Positions 43,512-52,485 of a stretch of DNA of 64,000 bases are shown piece after piece. Each line of letters opens with the position of its first letter. Within the stretch, counting starts at the first letter, position 1. Position numbers and translations under genes: made by a program. The notes under the pieces are model-generated. The model did not search any database. It was not told where the DNA came from and saw nothing but the letters and a program-made list of their open reading frames with translations. Where the stretch lies: positions 186,001-250,000 of the forward strand of contig WOUQ01000005.1 of the NCBI GenBank assembly GCA_009772925.1, given 5' to 3'. This DNA comes from a bacterium (GTDB taxonomy: Bacteria > Pseudomonadota > Gammaproteobacteria > Burkholderiales > Thiobacillaceae).

Positions 43512-46406
43512 ATGCCGTATCGTTTCATCCGCAGCAGCATCCTGCTGTTCGTCATCGCCGCGAGCCCGCCGCCGCTCCTGGCGGCACCTTCCGCGACCGG
43601 CGCGGCGGACAACCCGGCCGCGGTCATCCGCATCGGCGTGCTCGCCTACCGCGGCCAGGAGTACGCCGTGAAGCACTGGGGCCCGCACGCCGATTACCTC
43701 AACGCGCAGTTGGCGCCGCGCCGCTTCGAGATCGTGCCCATGGCCTACGCCGACCTGACTCGGGCGGTACAGAAGCGCGACATCCAACTGCTCATCACCA
43801 ATACCGGTCACTACACCGAGATGGAAATGGCGGGCAGCGTCAGCCGCATCGCCACACGCCTGATGCGCGGACCCACCGGCCCCCTCGACCGTTTCGGCGG
43901 CACCGTCATCACCCGTGCCGATAACACGCAACTGCGGCGCTACGCCGACCTCAAGGGACTGCGCCTGATGGTGCCGGACAAGTCCAGCCTGGGCGGCTGG
44001 CAGGTGCACCTGCGCGAAGCCCTGGCGCAAGGGGTCAACCTGGAAAAGGATACCCGCGCCATCGTCGAAACCAGGAACCATGAAAAGGTGGTGGAAGGCG
44101 TCCTCGCCGGTACGGCCGACGTAGGTTTCGTGCGCTCCGACCTGGTCGAATCGATGGCCGCGGAAGGCCGCATCCGGCTGGCGGACCTGCACATCGTCAA
44201 TCTCCGGCACGAGCCCGGCTATCCCTATCTGTTGAGCACCCGCCTGTATCCGGAATGGCCCTTGGCACGCATCAACGAGGTTCCCGAAGCACTCGCCCGC
44301 GACGTGCTCATTTCCCTCCTCAACCTGCAACCCGACCACCCCGCCGCCCGCGCCGCCGGCATCCTCGGCTGGACCCTGCCGCAGAACTACCAGAGCGTGC
44401 ACGACCTGTTCCGCGAAGCCCGCCTCGGCCCCTATGCCAACCCGCCGGTGACCCTGACCGACCTCGTCGAACGCCATGGCCGCCTGCTCGCCACCTCGAT
44501 CCTTCTGGCGTTTCTGGCGCTGGGCGGACTGGCCTGGTACATCGGCAACGTCAACCGGCATCTCAAGGCCGAAATACGCCGCCGCATCGAAGCCGAACAC
44601 AGCCTGGAGGAGAGCGACAGCCGCTTCCTGGACATGGCCAACACCCTGCCCAGCCTGATCTGGCTGGCCGGCCCCGACAAGCGTTGCACCTTCTTCAACC
44701 GGGCCTGGCTGGCCTTCACCGGCCGCACCCTGGAGCAGGAGATGGGCGACGGCTGGACCACCGGCGTGCACCCCGACGATTTGCACGACTGCCTGCGGAC
44801 TTACACGGAATCCTTCGACGCCCGCCTGCCCTTCGAGATGAAATACCGCCTGCGCCACGCCAACGGGGAATACCGCTGGATCGTCGATTCCGGCACCCCG
44901 CGCTACGGGCCGGAAGGCGAATTCCGCGGCTACTTCGGTCACTGCCTGGACATCACCGAAATGCAGCGCCTGACCGAGGCCGTGGAGGCAGGCCGCGAAC
45001 GTTACGCCCTGGCCCAGCGCGCCGCCCGCATCGCCAGCCTGGACTGGCACGTGGAGACCAACCGGCCGCAGTGGTCCGACGAAATCGACGCCATGCTCGG
45101 CTACCCCGCCGGCGGTTTCCCGCGCACCCTGGACGCCTATCTGGAGCGCGTTCACCCGGACGACCGCTCCACCGTGCAAAGCTCCATGCAGGCCGCCTTG
45201 CGGCATCAGCGCAACTACGCCATCGAACACCGCATCGTCCTGCCCGACGGCCGCGTGCGCTGGGTGGCAGAAGTGGGCGACGTGGTGCGCGACGAACACA
45301 ACCGCGCGGTACGCATGATCGGCATCGTCCAGGACATCACCGACCGCCGACAAGCCGAGGAAGCCTTGCGCCAGAGCAACGACAAGCTCACGCAATCGCT
45401 CGATGCCCTGCGCCTGCACACGCGCGACCTCACCCGCATCAACGAAATGAACGAACTCCTGCAAAGCTGCCTGCGGGAAGAGGAAATCCACCGCGTCTTC
45501 GGCCAGATGGCGCAAACCCTGGCCCTCGGCAGCGGCGGCATGCTCGCCCTGACACGCCCGCCCGGACGCGGCCTGCAGAGCGTCGCCAGTTGGGGCGACG
45601 CCAGCAGCCTGGAACCCTTGTTCAGCAACGACGATTGCTGGGCCATCCGTCGCGGCCACGCCTACGAACCCAGCCTCGCCGCCGGCGTGCACTGCGCCCA
45701 TTACCACGCCACTGCGGCACTGCGCAGCCTGTGCCAGCCCCTGATCATCCAGGGCGAAACCCTGGGCCTGCTCTGCATCCTCGCCCCCGCCGAAAGCGAC
45801 GAAGCCGACTGGCTGCGCATCCGCCAGCTCAGCGTCACCCTCGCCGAAGCCTTCAAGCTCGCCCTGGCCAACATTCGCCTGCGCGAAGCCCTGCGCGAAC
45901 AGGCCATGCGCGATCCCCTCACCGGCCTGTTCAACCGCCGCTACCTCGACGAAACCCTGCCGCGCGAACTGCATGCCTGCCTGCGCGAGGAGCAGCCCCT
46001 GGCCCTCGCCATCCTCGATCTCGATCACTTCAAGCGCTACAACGACACCTGGGGCCACGAAGCCGGCGACCAGGTGCTCATCGAGGTCTCCCGCATCCTG
46101 CGCGAACACCTGCGCGCCTCCGACATCGCCTGCCGCTACGGCGGCGAGGAACTGGTCGCCGTCATGCCGCGCGCCGAACTGCACGAAGCCCGCGAGCGCC
46201 TGTCGCGCATCGCCCACCTGGTCCGCGACGCGGAGATCCACATCCACGACCGCCCCCTGCCCGCCGTCACCTTCTCCGCCGGCATCGCCCTCGCCCCCCT
46301 GCACGGCGACGACGCCGAAACCCTCATGCGCGCCGCCGACCAGGCCCTCTACGCCGCGAAACAGGCGGGACGCGACCGGCTGTTCACGGTCGGCGAAGGC
46401 GCGTGA
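43512..46406 (+). CDS. PhnD-like periplasmic sensor with PAS, GAF and GGDEF domains
   Basis: A 964-residue transmembrane diguanylate cyclase. Signal peptide (about 1-24), then a PhnD/SsuA-type periplasmic binding domain (about 35-300: RIGVLAYRGQEYAVKHWGPHADYLNAQL, ITNTGHYTEMEM, VEGVLAGTADVGFVRSD), a transmembrane helix (about 320-345), PAS (370-495), PAS (500-625), GAF (about 650-790) and a GGDEF domain (795-960) with an active GGEEL signature in CRYGGEELVAVMP. PhnD-like input domains sense phosphonate, phosphate or small anions, but the ligand is unknown. ATG 43512 has GGGGAG upstream. It is divergent from prpE. Confidence 0.9.
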   Translation: MPYRFIRSSILLFVIAASPPPLLAAPSATGAADNPAAVIRIGVLAYRGQEYAVKHWGPHADYLNAQLAPRRFEIVPMAYADLTRAVQKRDIQLLITNTGHYTEMEMAGSVSRIATRLMRGPTGPLDRFGGTVITRADNTQLRRYADLKGLRLMVPDKSSLGGWQVHLREALAQGVNLEKDTRAIVETRNHEKVVEGVLAGTADVGFVRSDLVESMAAEGRIRLADLHIVNLRHEPGYPYLLSTRLYPEWPLARINEVPEALARDVLISLLNLQPDHPAARAAGILGWTLPQNYQSVHDLFREARLGPYANPPVTLTDLVERHGRLLATSILLAFLALGGLAWYIGNVNRHLKAEIRRRIEAEHSLEESDSRFLDMANTLPSLIWLAGPDKRCTFFNRAWLAFTGRTLEQEMGDGWTTGVHPDDLHDCLRTYTESFDARLPFEMKYRLRHANGEYRWIVDSGTPRYGPEGEFRGYFGHCLDITEMQRLTEAVEAGRERYALAQRAARIASLDWHVETNRPQWSDEIDAMLGYPAGGFPRTLDAYLERVHPDDRSTVQSSMQAALRHQRNYAIEHRIVLPDGRVRWVAEVGDVVRDEHNRAVRMIGIVQDITDRRQAEEALRQSNDKLTQSLDALRLHTRDLTRINEMNELLQSCLREEEIHRVFGQMAQTLALGSGGMLALTRPPGRGLQSVASWGDASSLEPLFSNDDCWAIRRGHAYEPSLAAGVHCAHYHATAALRSLCQPLIIQGETLGLLCILAPAESDEADWLRIRQLSVTLAEAFKLALANIRLREALREQAMRDPLTGLFNRRYLDETLPRELHACLREEQPLALAILDLDHFKRYNDTWGHEAGDQVLIEVSRILREHLRASDIACRYGGEELVAVMPRAELHEARERLSRIAHLVRDAEIHIHDRPLPAVTFSAGIALAPLHGDDAETLMRAADQALYAAKQAGRDRLFTVGEGA

Positions 46407-46567
46407 CTCCGGCCATATCGAGGCCGCCACCGTTTTGTCCGGCCTGAACGGGCCGTCGTGCGCCGCCACCCGCACCTACCGATGCGTCAGTTCATCGCAT
46501 GGGGTTCCTCATGAGCGCGGCCTCATGGACAATTCATGACCTTGACCCATGACAGGAAACCGTCGGC

Positions 46568-47137
46568 ATGCTTTTGATGATCGACAACTACGATTCATTC
46601 ACCTACAACCTGGTGCAGTACTTCGGGGAACTGGGCGAGGACGTGCGGGTGCACCGCAATGACGAGATCACCGTCGGGCAGATCGAGGCCCTGCAACCGG
46701 CGCGCATCGTCATCTCGCCCGGGCCGTGCACGCCGAACGAGGCGGGCGTGTCGGTGCCGGTGATTCATGCCTTTGCCGGCCGCGTGCCGATCCTGGGCGT
46801 CTGCCTGGGCCACCAGAGCATCGGCCAGGCCTTCGGCGGCCGCATCGTGCACGCCAGGGAACTCATGCATGGCAAGACGTCGCCGATCCATCACGCCGAC
46901 CAGGGGGTGTTCCGCGGCCTGCCCAATCCGTTCACGGCGACCCGCTACCACTCCCTGGTGATCGAGCGCGACACCCTGCCCGACTGCCTGGAGATCACCG
47001 CCTGGACCGAGGATGGCGAGATCATGGGGGTGCGCCACAAGTCGCTGGCGGTGGAAGGCGTGCAGTTCCACCCCGAATCCATCCTGACCGAGCACGGCCA
47101 TCAATTGCTGCAGAATTTTCTGGAGGAGTCCCGCTGA
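46568..47137 (+). CDS. trpG: Anthranilate/aminodeoxychorismate synthase glutamine amidotransferase
   Basis: A 189-residue class I glutamine amidotransferase that supplies ammonia to TrpE (and often PabB). Catalytic Cys79 lies in [17 protein letters not shown] and the His/Glu pair in [13 protein letters not shown]. It begins [23 protein letters not shown]. The trpE gene usually found upstream is missing; a GGDEF gene ends 160 bases before. It overlaps trpD by one base. Confidence 0.96.
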   Translation: MLLMIDNYDSFTYNLVQYFGELGEDVRVHRNDEITVGQIEALQPARIVISPGPCTPNEAGVSVPVIHAFAGRVPILGVCLGHQSIGQAFGGRIVHARELMHGKTSPIHHADQGVFRGLPNPFTATRYHSLVIERDTLPDCLEITAWTEDGEIMGVRHKSLAVEGVQFHPESILTEHGHQLLQNFLEESR

Positions 47138-48165
47138 TGAGCGCCACCCTGAAACCCCAGGACGCCCTGAACCGTATCATCGAGCATCGCGAGATCTTCC
47201 ATGACGAGATGCTCGGCCTGATGCGCCAGATCATGACCGGGGAGATGAGCCCGGTGCTGATCGCCGCGCTCATCACTGGCCTGCGCGTGAAGAAGGAGAC
47301 CATCGGCGAGATCAGCGCCGCCGCCACGGTGATGCGCGAATTCGCCACCAAGGTGCCGGTGCGCGATACCTTCCATCTGGTCGATACCTGCGGCACCGGC
47401 GGCGACGCTGCCCACACCTTCAACATTTCCACCGCCGCCGCCTTCGTGGCGGCCGCGGCCGGCGCACGCGTGGCCAAGCACGGCGGGCGTTCGGTGTCGT
47501 CGAAGTCGGGCAGCGCCGACGTGCTGGAGGCCCTCGGCGTCAACATCAACATGACGCCGGAGCAGGTGGCCCGCTGCATCGAGGACGTCGGCGTGGGCTT
47601 CATGTTCGCCCCGAATTTCCACGGCGCCATGAAGCATGCCGCGCCGGTGCGCCGCGAACTCGGCGTACGCACCCTGTTCAACATCCTCGGGCCGCTCACC
47701 AACCCGGCCGGCGCGCCCAACCAGGTGATGGGGGTGTTCCACCCCGACCTGGTGGGCATCCAGGTGCGCGTGCTGCAGCGCCTGGGCAGCGAGCGTGTGC
47801 TGATCGTGCACGGCCGCGAGGGCCTCGACGAAATCTCGATTTCCGGCGAGACCCTGGTGGGCGAGCTGCGCGACGGCGAAATCCGCGAATACGTGCTGCA
47901 TCCCGCGCAATTCGGCCTGCAAACCCACGACATCGCCAGCCTGCGGGTGGACACCGTGGAGGCATCGAAGGAGCGCGTGCTGCGTGCCCTGGACGACACG
48001 CCGGGGCCGGAACGCGACATCGTCGCCCTCAACGCCGGTGCCGCCATCTACGCGGCGGGCGTGGCGGACAGCCTGACGAACGGGGTGGAACGCGCGCGCA
48101 CCGTGCTGGCTTCCGGCTCCGCCCTGGCCAAGCTGGCGGAACTGGCGGCCTACAAGGTCGAGTAG
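47137..48165 (+). CDS. trpD: Anthranilate phosphoribosyltransferase
   Basis: A 342-residue enzyme transferring PRPP's phosphoribosyl group to anthranilate. Motifs are [74 protein letters not shown] and the glycine-rich C-terminal lobe. ATG 47137 overlaps the trpG stop and follows TGGAGGAG. trpC is not downstream: a tRNA-Arg gene on the opposite strand follows at once, so the trp block is limited to two genes here. Confidence 0.97.
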   Translation: MSATLKPQDALNRIIEHREIFHDEMLGLMRQIMTGEMSPVLIAALITGLRVKKETIGEISAAATVMREFATKVPVRDTFHLVDTCGTGGDAAHTFNISTAAAFVAAAAGARVAKHGGRSVSSKSGSADVLEALGVNINMTPEQVARCIEDVGVGFMFAPNFHGAMKHAAPVRRELGVRTLFNILGPLTNPAGAPNQVMGVFHPDLVGIQVRVLQRLGSERVLIVHGREGLDEISISGETLVGELRDGEIREYVLHPAQFGLQTHDIASLRVDTVEASKERVLRALDDTPGPERDIVALNAGAAIYAAGVADSLTNGVERARTVLASGSALAKLAELAAYKVE

Positions 48166-48174
48166 CGGGGAAGC

Positions 48175-48250
48175 TGGCGCCCACGGCAGGAATCGAACCT
48201 GCGACCCTCCCCTTAGGAGGGGGATGCTCTATCCACTGAGCTACGAGGGC
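48175..48250 (-). tRNA. tRNA-Arg (CCT anticodon)
   Basis: A 76-nt cloverleaf on the minus strand. The anticodon arm TCCCC-CTCCTAA-GGGGA carries CCT, the T-arm is GCAGG-TTCGATT-CCTGC, and CCA is encoded. The acceptor stem GCCCTCG / CGTGGGC has a T-T mismatch at positions 5-68, where an A on the 3' side would restore pairing. Confidence 0.93.
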
Positions 48251-48421
48251 GGACGGGCGTGGATTCTACCTCACCGCAAGCCAGGCGCTTCCCGCGCCAA
48301 CGCTTTCAGGGGATCATTGTCGCGGCCCCGGCGCCCTCGAAATATCGCGCGAATCGGCCTTGAACCCGGCCGACCCGGCGCCAATAATGAAATCATGCCT
48401 CCCCGTTCCACCGAGTCCATC

Positions 48422-48820
48422 ATGAGCCATCTCACCGCCAAAGACCGTCTTGCCATTCACGCCGCCCTGGATGCGCAGCGCGCCAAGTTGCTGCATGGCC
48501 TGAAGGCCGCCATGGAGGAGAGCGGCCAGACCCAGTATGCCGCCGTGCTCGGGCGCTCCTCCGGCGACAGCGCCGACGAAGCCCTGGCGGTGACCCTGGG
48601 CAATCTCTCCGCGGCGCGCATGGACCACGAGGTGCGCGCCCTGCAGGCCATGGAGGACGCGGCTGGCCGCCTCGACACAGCCGATTTCGGCATTTGCGAG
48701 GACTGCGGCGCCAACATCCCCGCCGCCCGGCTCATCGCCAACCCCATGGCCACCCGCTGCATCGCCTGCCAGGAGCGGCACGAGCACACCTTCGCGGGCC
48801 AGTTGCACGGGTCGCTGTAA
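48422..48820 (+). CDS. TraR/DksA-type zinc-finger protein
   Basis: A 132-residue protein with an N-terminal helical hairpin and a C-terminal zinc finger CEDCGANIPAARLIANPMATRCIAC (C-x2-C, 17 residues, C-x2-C). Such proteins bind the secondary channel of RNA polymerase. It lacks the full-length DksA arrangement with paired acidic tip residues and is closer to short DksA-like paralogs; the regulatory target is unknown. The start could also be ATG 48395. The tRNA-Arg gene lies just upstream on the other strand. Confidence 0.83.
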   Translation: MSHLTAKDRLAIHAALDAQRAKLLHGLKAAMEESGQTQYAAVLGRSSGDSADEALAVTLGNLSAARMDHEVRALQAMEDAAGRLDTADFGICEDCGANIPAARLIANPMATRCIACQERHEHTFAGQLHGSL

Positions 48821-48845
48821 CTCCGGTTCCTGCTCCTACAATTGC

Positions 48846-48863
48846 GGCCGGGGCAACCCGGCC
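48846..48863 (+). other. GNRA-loop hairpin upstream of uup
   Basis: Perfect 7-bp stem GGCCGGG/CCCGGCC closed by GCAA, 21 bases before the uup start and 26 after the previous stop. No T-run, so it is not a clear terminator; it may affect translation or mRNA stability. Confidence 0.4.
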
Positions 48864-48883
48864 TCGCCTATTGCCGCCGCCGC

Positions 48884-50821
48884 ATGCCCTATCTCACCCT
48901 CGACCGCGTCTGCCTGGCCTTCGGCCACTGGCCCCTGCTCGATGGCGCCAGCCTGGTCATCGACAAGGGCGAACGCATCGGCCTGATCGGCCGCAACGGC
49001 GCAGGCAAATCCAGCCTGCTGAAAATCCTCTCGGGAGAACTCAGCGCCGATGACGGAGTGGTCTGGCGCAAGCCCGGCCTGCGCCTGGCCAGCGTGCCCC
49101 AGGAACCGGCCTTCAACCCCGGTCACACGGTGTTCGAGGCGGTCGCCGAGGGCGCCGGTCCCGCCCGGGGCCTGCTGGCGGCCTACCACGCCGCCGCCCA
49201 TGCCGCCGCCGACGGCGCGCCCGCCGCCCTGGCCGAGCTCGAACGCGTGTCGCACGAACTGGAAGCGGGCGACGTCTGGCGCCTCAACAGCCGGGTGGAG
49301 GAAACCATCGCCCGCCTGGGCCTGGATGCCGACGCGCGGGTGGACACCCTCTCCGGCGGTACCCGCAAACGCGTCGCCCTGGCCCGCGCCCTGGTCTCCG
49401 AGCCGGAGCTGCTGCTGCTGGACGAGCCCACCAACCACCTGGACTTCACCGCCATCGAGTGGCTGGAAAACCTGCTCGCCGAATTCCCCGGCGCGCTACT
49501 GTTCATCACCCACGACCGCGCCTTCCTGGACCGGGTGGCGAATCGCATCGTCGAACTGGACCGGGGCCAACTGCGCCAGTACCAGGGCAACTTCTCCGCC
49601 TACCAGGCCAAGAAGGCGGAGCAACTGGAAGTGGAAGCGGCGCAGAACCGCAAGTTCGACAAGTTCTGGAAGCAGGAGGAAGTCTGGATCCGCAAGGGCA
49701 TCGAGGCCCGTCGCACCCGCAACGAAGGCCGCGTGCGCCGCCTGGAGGCCCTGCGCCGGGAACGCACCGCGCGGCGCGAACGCCTGGGCCAGGTGGGCTT
49801 CGCCCTGGACGCGGGGGAACGCTCCGGCAAGCTGATCGCGGAATTCGACCAGGTCAGCCACGGCTATGGCGGCAAGACCCTCATCCGCGACTTCTCCACG
49901 CGCATCCTGCGCGGTGACAAGCTGGGCCTGATCGGTCCCAACGGCGCCGGCAAGACCACCCTGATCAAGCTCATCCTCGGCGAGGTCGAGCCGGATGCGG
50001 GCCGCATCAAGCGCGGCACCCGCCAGGAGGTGGCCTACTTCGACCAGTTCCGCAACCAGCTCGACGACGACGCCACGCTCATCGACACCATCTCGCCCGG
50101 CTCGGACTACGTCGACATCGGCGGCCAGAAGAAGCACGTCATCGGCTACCTGGAGGAATTCCTCTTCCCCGCCGAGCGCGCCCGCGCCAAGGTCTCGGCC
50201 CTCTCCGGCGGCGAACGCAACCGCCTGCTGCTGGCCCGCCTGTTCGCCCGCCCGGCCAACATCCTGGTGCTGGACGAACCCACCAACGACCTCGACATCG
50301 ATACCCTGGAACTCCTGGAGCAACTGCTGCAGGACTATCCCGGCACGGTCATCCTGGTCTCGCACGACCGGGCTTTCCTCGACAACGTGGTGACCCAGTC
50401 CATCGTCTTCGCCGGGAGTATTGACAACCCCGGCAGGCTGCTGGAAATCCCCGGCGGCTACGCCGATTGGCTGGCCTGGCGCGCTCGCGCCCAGCCCGAG
50501 CCGGTCCCCGCGGTGAAGGCTCCGGCCAAGCCCGCCGTGGCGCCGTCGCCAGCCAAGCCCAAGAATGCCCTGAAGGGCATAAAGTCCGGCCTCAGCTACA
50601 AGGAACAGAAGGAGCTGGAGGCCCTGCCCGGCCGCATCGAGACCCTGGAAAGCGAACAGGCCGATCTCGCCGCCCGCATGGCCGAGCCGGCTGTCTACGC
50701 CGACCACGCGCGCGCCGCCGAGCTGCATGCGCGCTCCGCCGCCATCGAGGAGGAACTGCTGGTCCTGCTGGGGCGCTGGGAGGAACTGGAAGGCAAGGCC
50801 CTGCCGGCAGGCGCGCCGTAA
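48884..50821 (+). CDS. uup: ABC-F family ATPase (Uup-like)
   Basis: A 645-residue cytoplasmic protein with two ABC ATPase domains in one chain. Domain 1 (about 1-250) has Walker A GRNGAGKSS and signature LSGGTRKRVALARAL; domain 2 (about 310-540) has GPNGAGKTT and LSGGERNRLLLARLF. An arm/linker rich in charged residues lies between. The C-terminus (about 590-645) is a coiled coil typical of Uup (ESEQADLAARMAEPAVYADHARAAELHARSAAIEEELL). There are no membrane helices. ABC-F proteins act on ribosomes or, for Uup, on DNA-structure and ribosome-assembly problems. Confidence 0.93.
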   Translation: MPYLTLDRVCLAFGHWPLLDGASLVIDKGERIGLIGRNGAGKSSLLKILSGELSADDGVVWRKPGLRLASVPQEPAFNPGHTVFEAVAEGAGPARGLLAAYHAAAHAAADGAPAALAELERVSHELEAGDVWRLNSRVEETIARLGLDADARVDTLSGGTRKRVALARALVSEPELLLLDEPTNHLDFTAIEWLENLLAEFPGALLFITHDRAFLDRVANRIVELDRGQLRQYQGNFSAYQAKKAEQLEVEAAQNRKFDKFWKQEEVWIRKGIEARRTRNEGRVRRLEALRRERTARRERLGQVGFALDAGERSGKLIAEFDQVSHGYGGKTLIRDFSTRILRGDKLGLIGPNGAGKTTLIKLILGEVEPDAGRIKRGTRQEVAYFDQFRNQLDDDATLIDTISPGSDYVDIGGQKKHVIGYLEEFLFPAERARAKVSALSGGERNRLLLARLFARPANILVLDEPTNDLDIDTLELLEQLLQDYPGTVILVSHDRAFLDNVVTQSIVFAGSIDNPGRLLEIPGGYADWLAWRARAQPEPVPAVKAPAKPAVAPSPAKPKNALKGIKSGLSYKEQKELEALPGRIETLESEQADLAARMAEPAVYADHARAAELHARSAAIEEELLVLLGRWEELEGKALPAGAP

Positions 50822-50934
50822 CCATTCGTTACAAGCCCACACAACTGCGACACGCTTCCCTTACAGACGACTCCTAGAGTGCACAGCACCGGCATCGCCT
50901 GTGTGTGCCGGCAACCTCAAACAAGGAGTCGACC

Positions 50935-51393
50935 ATGAAAACCTCTAGCATTCGCAAGCTTATCGGCCTGGCCGGCCTGGCCTCGCTCACCCTTCTGGCT
51001 ACCGGCGTCCAGGCCGGGCACGGCTATCCCGGCCACCCCGGCCACTACCAAGGTGGTCCCAACGTCGAATACCGGCAGCATTCCGGCCCCGGCCCGCGCT
51101 GGGGGGACATGAACATCGAGCAGCGCCAGCGCCATCTGATGACCCGCGTCGAGCAGGGCTTGCGCAACGGCCGCCTGACCCACTACGAGGCGCGCGAGCT
51201 GTTCCAGGATTTGCGCCGCAGTGAGTTCCTCGAACGCCGCTTCGAGGCGGATGGCCGCCTGAGCCGGGCCGAGTGGTCCGAACTCGACCGCGTGCTGGAC
51301 CGCGTCGCCCGCGACCTGCGTCAGGAACTGCGCGATGACGACCGGCGTGGTAACCGGCCGGGCTGGGGCTACGGTGGCTACGCCTGGCGTTGA
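50935..51393 (+). CDS. Small exported protein of unknown function
   Basis: A 152-residue protein with a signal peptide (about 1-27, ending TGVQA). It continues with a His/Gly/Pro-rich segment (GHGYPGHPGHYQGGP), then a charged helical region QRQRHLMTRVEQGLRNGRLTHYEARELFQDLRRSEFLERRFEADGRLSRAEWSELDRVLDRV, and ends in an arginine/glycine/tyrosine tail. The HGYPGHPGHY stretch could bind metal. A strong AAGGAG site precedes ATG 50935. No family recognised; the helix-with-acidic-loop pattern (FEADGRLSRAEW) recalls small periplasmic EF-hand-like proteins. Confidence 0.75.
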   Translation: MKTSSIRKLIGLAGLASLTLLATGVQAGHGYPGHPGHYQGGPNVEYRQHSGPGPRWGDMNIEQRQRHLMTRVEQGLRNGRLTHYEARELFQDLRRSEFLERRFEADGRLSRAEWSELDRVLDRVARDLRQELRDDDRRGNRPGWGYGGYAWR

Positions 51394-51435
51394 ACCGCGC
51401 CGGCCGCGGAGCGGACAAGCGCCCTCGGCCCGGCT

Positions 51436-52269
51436 TCAGGCCGGTCTGGCGGGCGCGTCTAGGGCTGCGCGGCAGTCCGCGACGCGTTGCAGCAGTTGCG
51501 CCCGCTCGCGGATGTCGCCGTGGCAGTCGCGCAAGGCGGCCTGAAGCGCTCGTGCCTGCGGCGAGGCCAGTGCCGTGTCGACGCGAGGGCCGCCGCAGCG
51601 ATTCAGTTCCGGCCGCGCCAGCCCGCCCGGCATGCGGGTGTCGGCAGCGGTGTCGAGGCCACAGAATCGGGCCAGGCCGGCGGCCACCGCATCGCCGCGT
51701 ACGAACCAGTCCTCGTAATGCACGACGTGGCAGGCCGCTTGTGTGTGCCACAAGGCATCGCAGGTGCGTCGCAACCAGACCGACTCGGCCAGCGGCGCCG
51801 AAGCCTGGTAGGCCCGCATGAACGAGCGCAGGATGTCATCCGGCTCGCGCAGGGCCAGCAGGTAGCGCGGGGCGATCGCTCCGGCAGCGAAGATGCGCTG
51901 CCACAGCGGCAGGAAAGACGCGGTGCGGGGATCCTTGAATCCCCACACGTCGTCCGCTTCACCCAGGCGTTCGCGCAGCAGCGCGCGCAAGGCGATCTCG
52001 GCCGCGGCGGTGGCCGGCGCGTCGAGCCAGTCCGCCGGCAAGGGGTGGTAGGGCCAGGCCCCCAGCGCGCGCATGAGATCGGCCTGGATGCGGACGATGC
52101 CGGCATCCTCGTAGAACCCCTCCGGATTGTCTTCCCGCGCGCCGATCAGTGCGGGCGACACGCGCATGCCCAGCGCGGCGAGGACCTGCATGAGCAGGGA
52201 GGTGCCGCTGCGGCCTGCGCCGAGGACGACGATGACGGGACGCGAGGCGGTGAAGGCGGAGGGTGGCAT
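51436..52269 (-). CDS. PAPS-dependent sulfotransferase family protein
   Basis: A 277-residue sulfotransferase-fold protein. The 5'-phosphosulfate binding loop is VVLGAGRSGTSLLMQVL near residue 15. The later LREPDDILRSFMRAYQ (3'-phosphate binding, with R..S) and the VVHYEDWFVRG segment are the expected partner motifs. It transfers sulfate from PAPS to an acceptor, possibly a sugar or peptide; the acceptor is unknown. It is divergent from the TPP-enzyme/glycosyltransferase/adenylation-enzyme operon, with about 216 bases between, so the four may form one cluster that assembles a sulfated product. Confidence 0.82.
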   Translation of the reverse strand: MPPSAFTASRPVIVVLGAGRSGTSLLMQVLAALGMRVSPALIGAREDNPEGFYEDAGIVRIQADLMRALGAWPYHPLPADWLDAPATAAAEIALRALLRERLGEADDVWGFKDPRTASFLPLWQRIFAAGAIAPRYLLALREPDDILRSFMRAYQASAPLAESVWLRRTCDALWHTQAACHVVHYEDWFVRGDAVAAGLARFCGLDTAADTRMPGGLARPELNRCGGPRVDTALASPQARALQAALRDCHGDIRERAQLLQRVADCRAALDAPARPA

Positions 52270-52485
52270 GGCGGCGCGATTGTATCTCCCGCCCAGGGCG
52301 CGACCTGCAGGGGCGCTCGACGCTCTCCCGCCTCCCGCCCCGCGCGGGCGTGGCAACCGCAGCGCGCGCCCAGGCGGAATGCGGTTTCCATTTACGGTTT
52401 CCGCCCGGGCCCGTCTTGTGCTCAAATCCCCTCCTTTTCCGCGCACCGGTTTGGCGCACGGGGGCGACGCCCCCGGCCTGCCCTT

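Noticed and set aside
43311-46475. Very long open frame on the minus strand opposite the PhnD-like GGDEF gene
   Set aside because: It has low-complexity Gly/His/Val-rich translation without domains, while the plus strand shows full sensor and GGDEF motifs; it is a codon-bias shadow.
46407-46567. Possible trp leader/attenuator upstream of trpG
   Set aside because: No leader peptide with tryptophan codons and no competing hairpins were seen.
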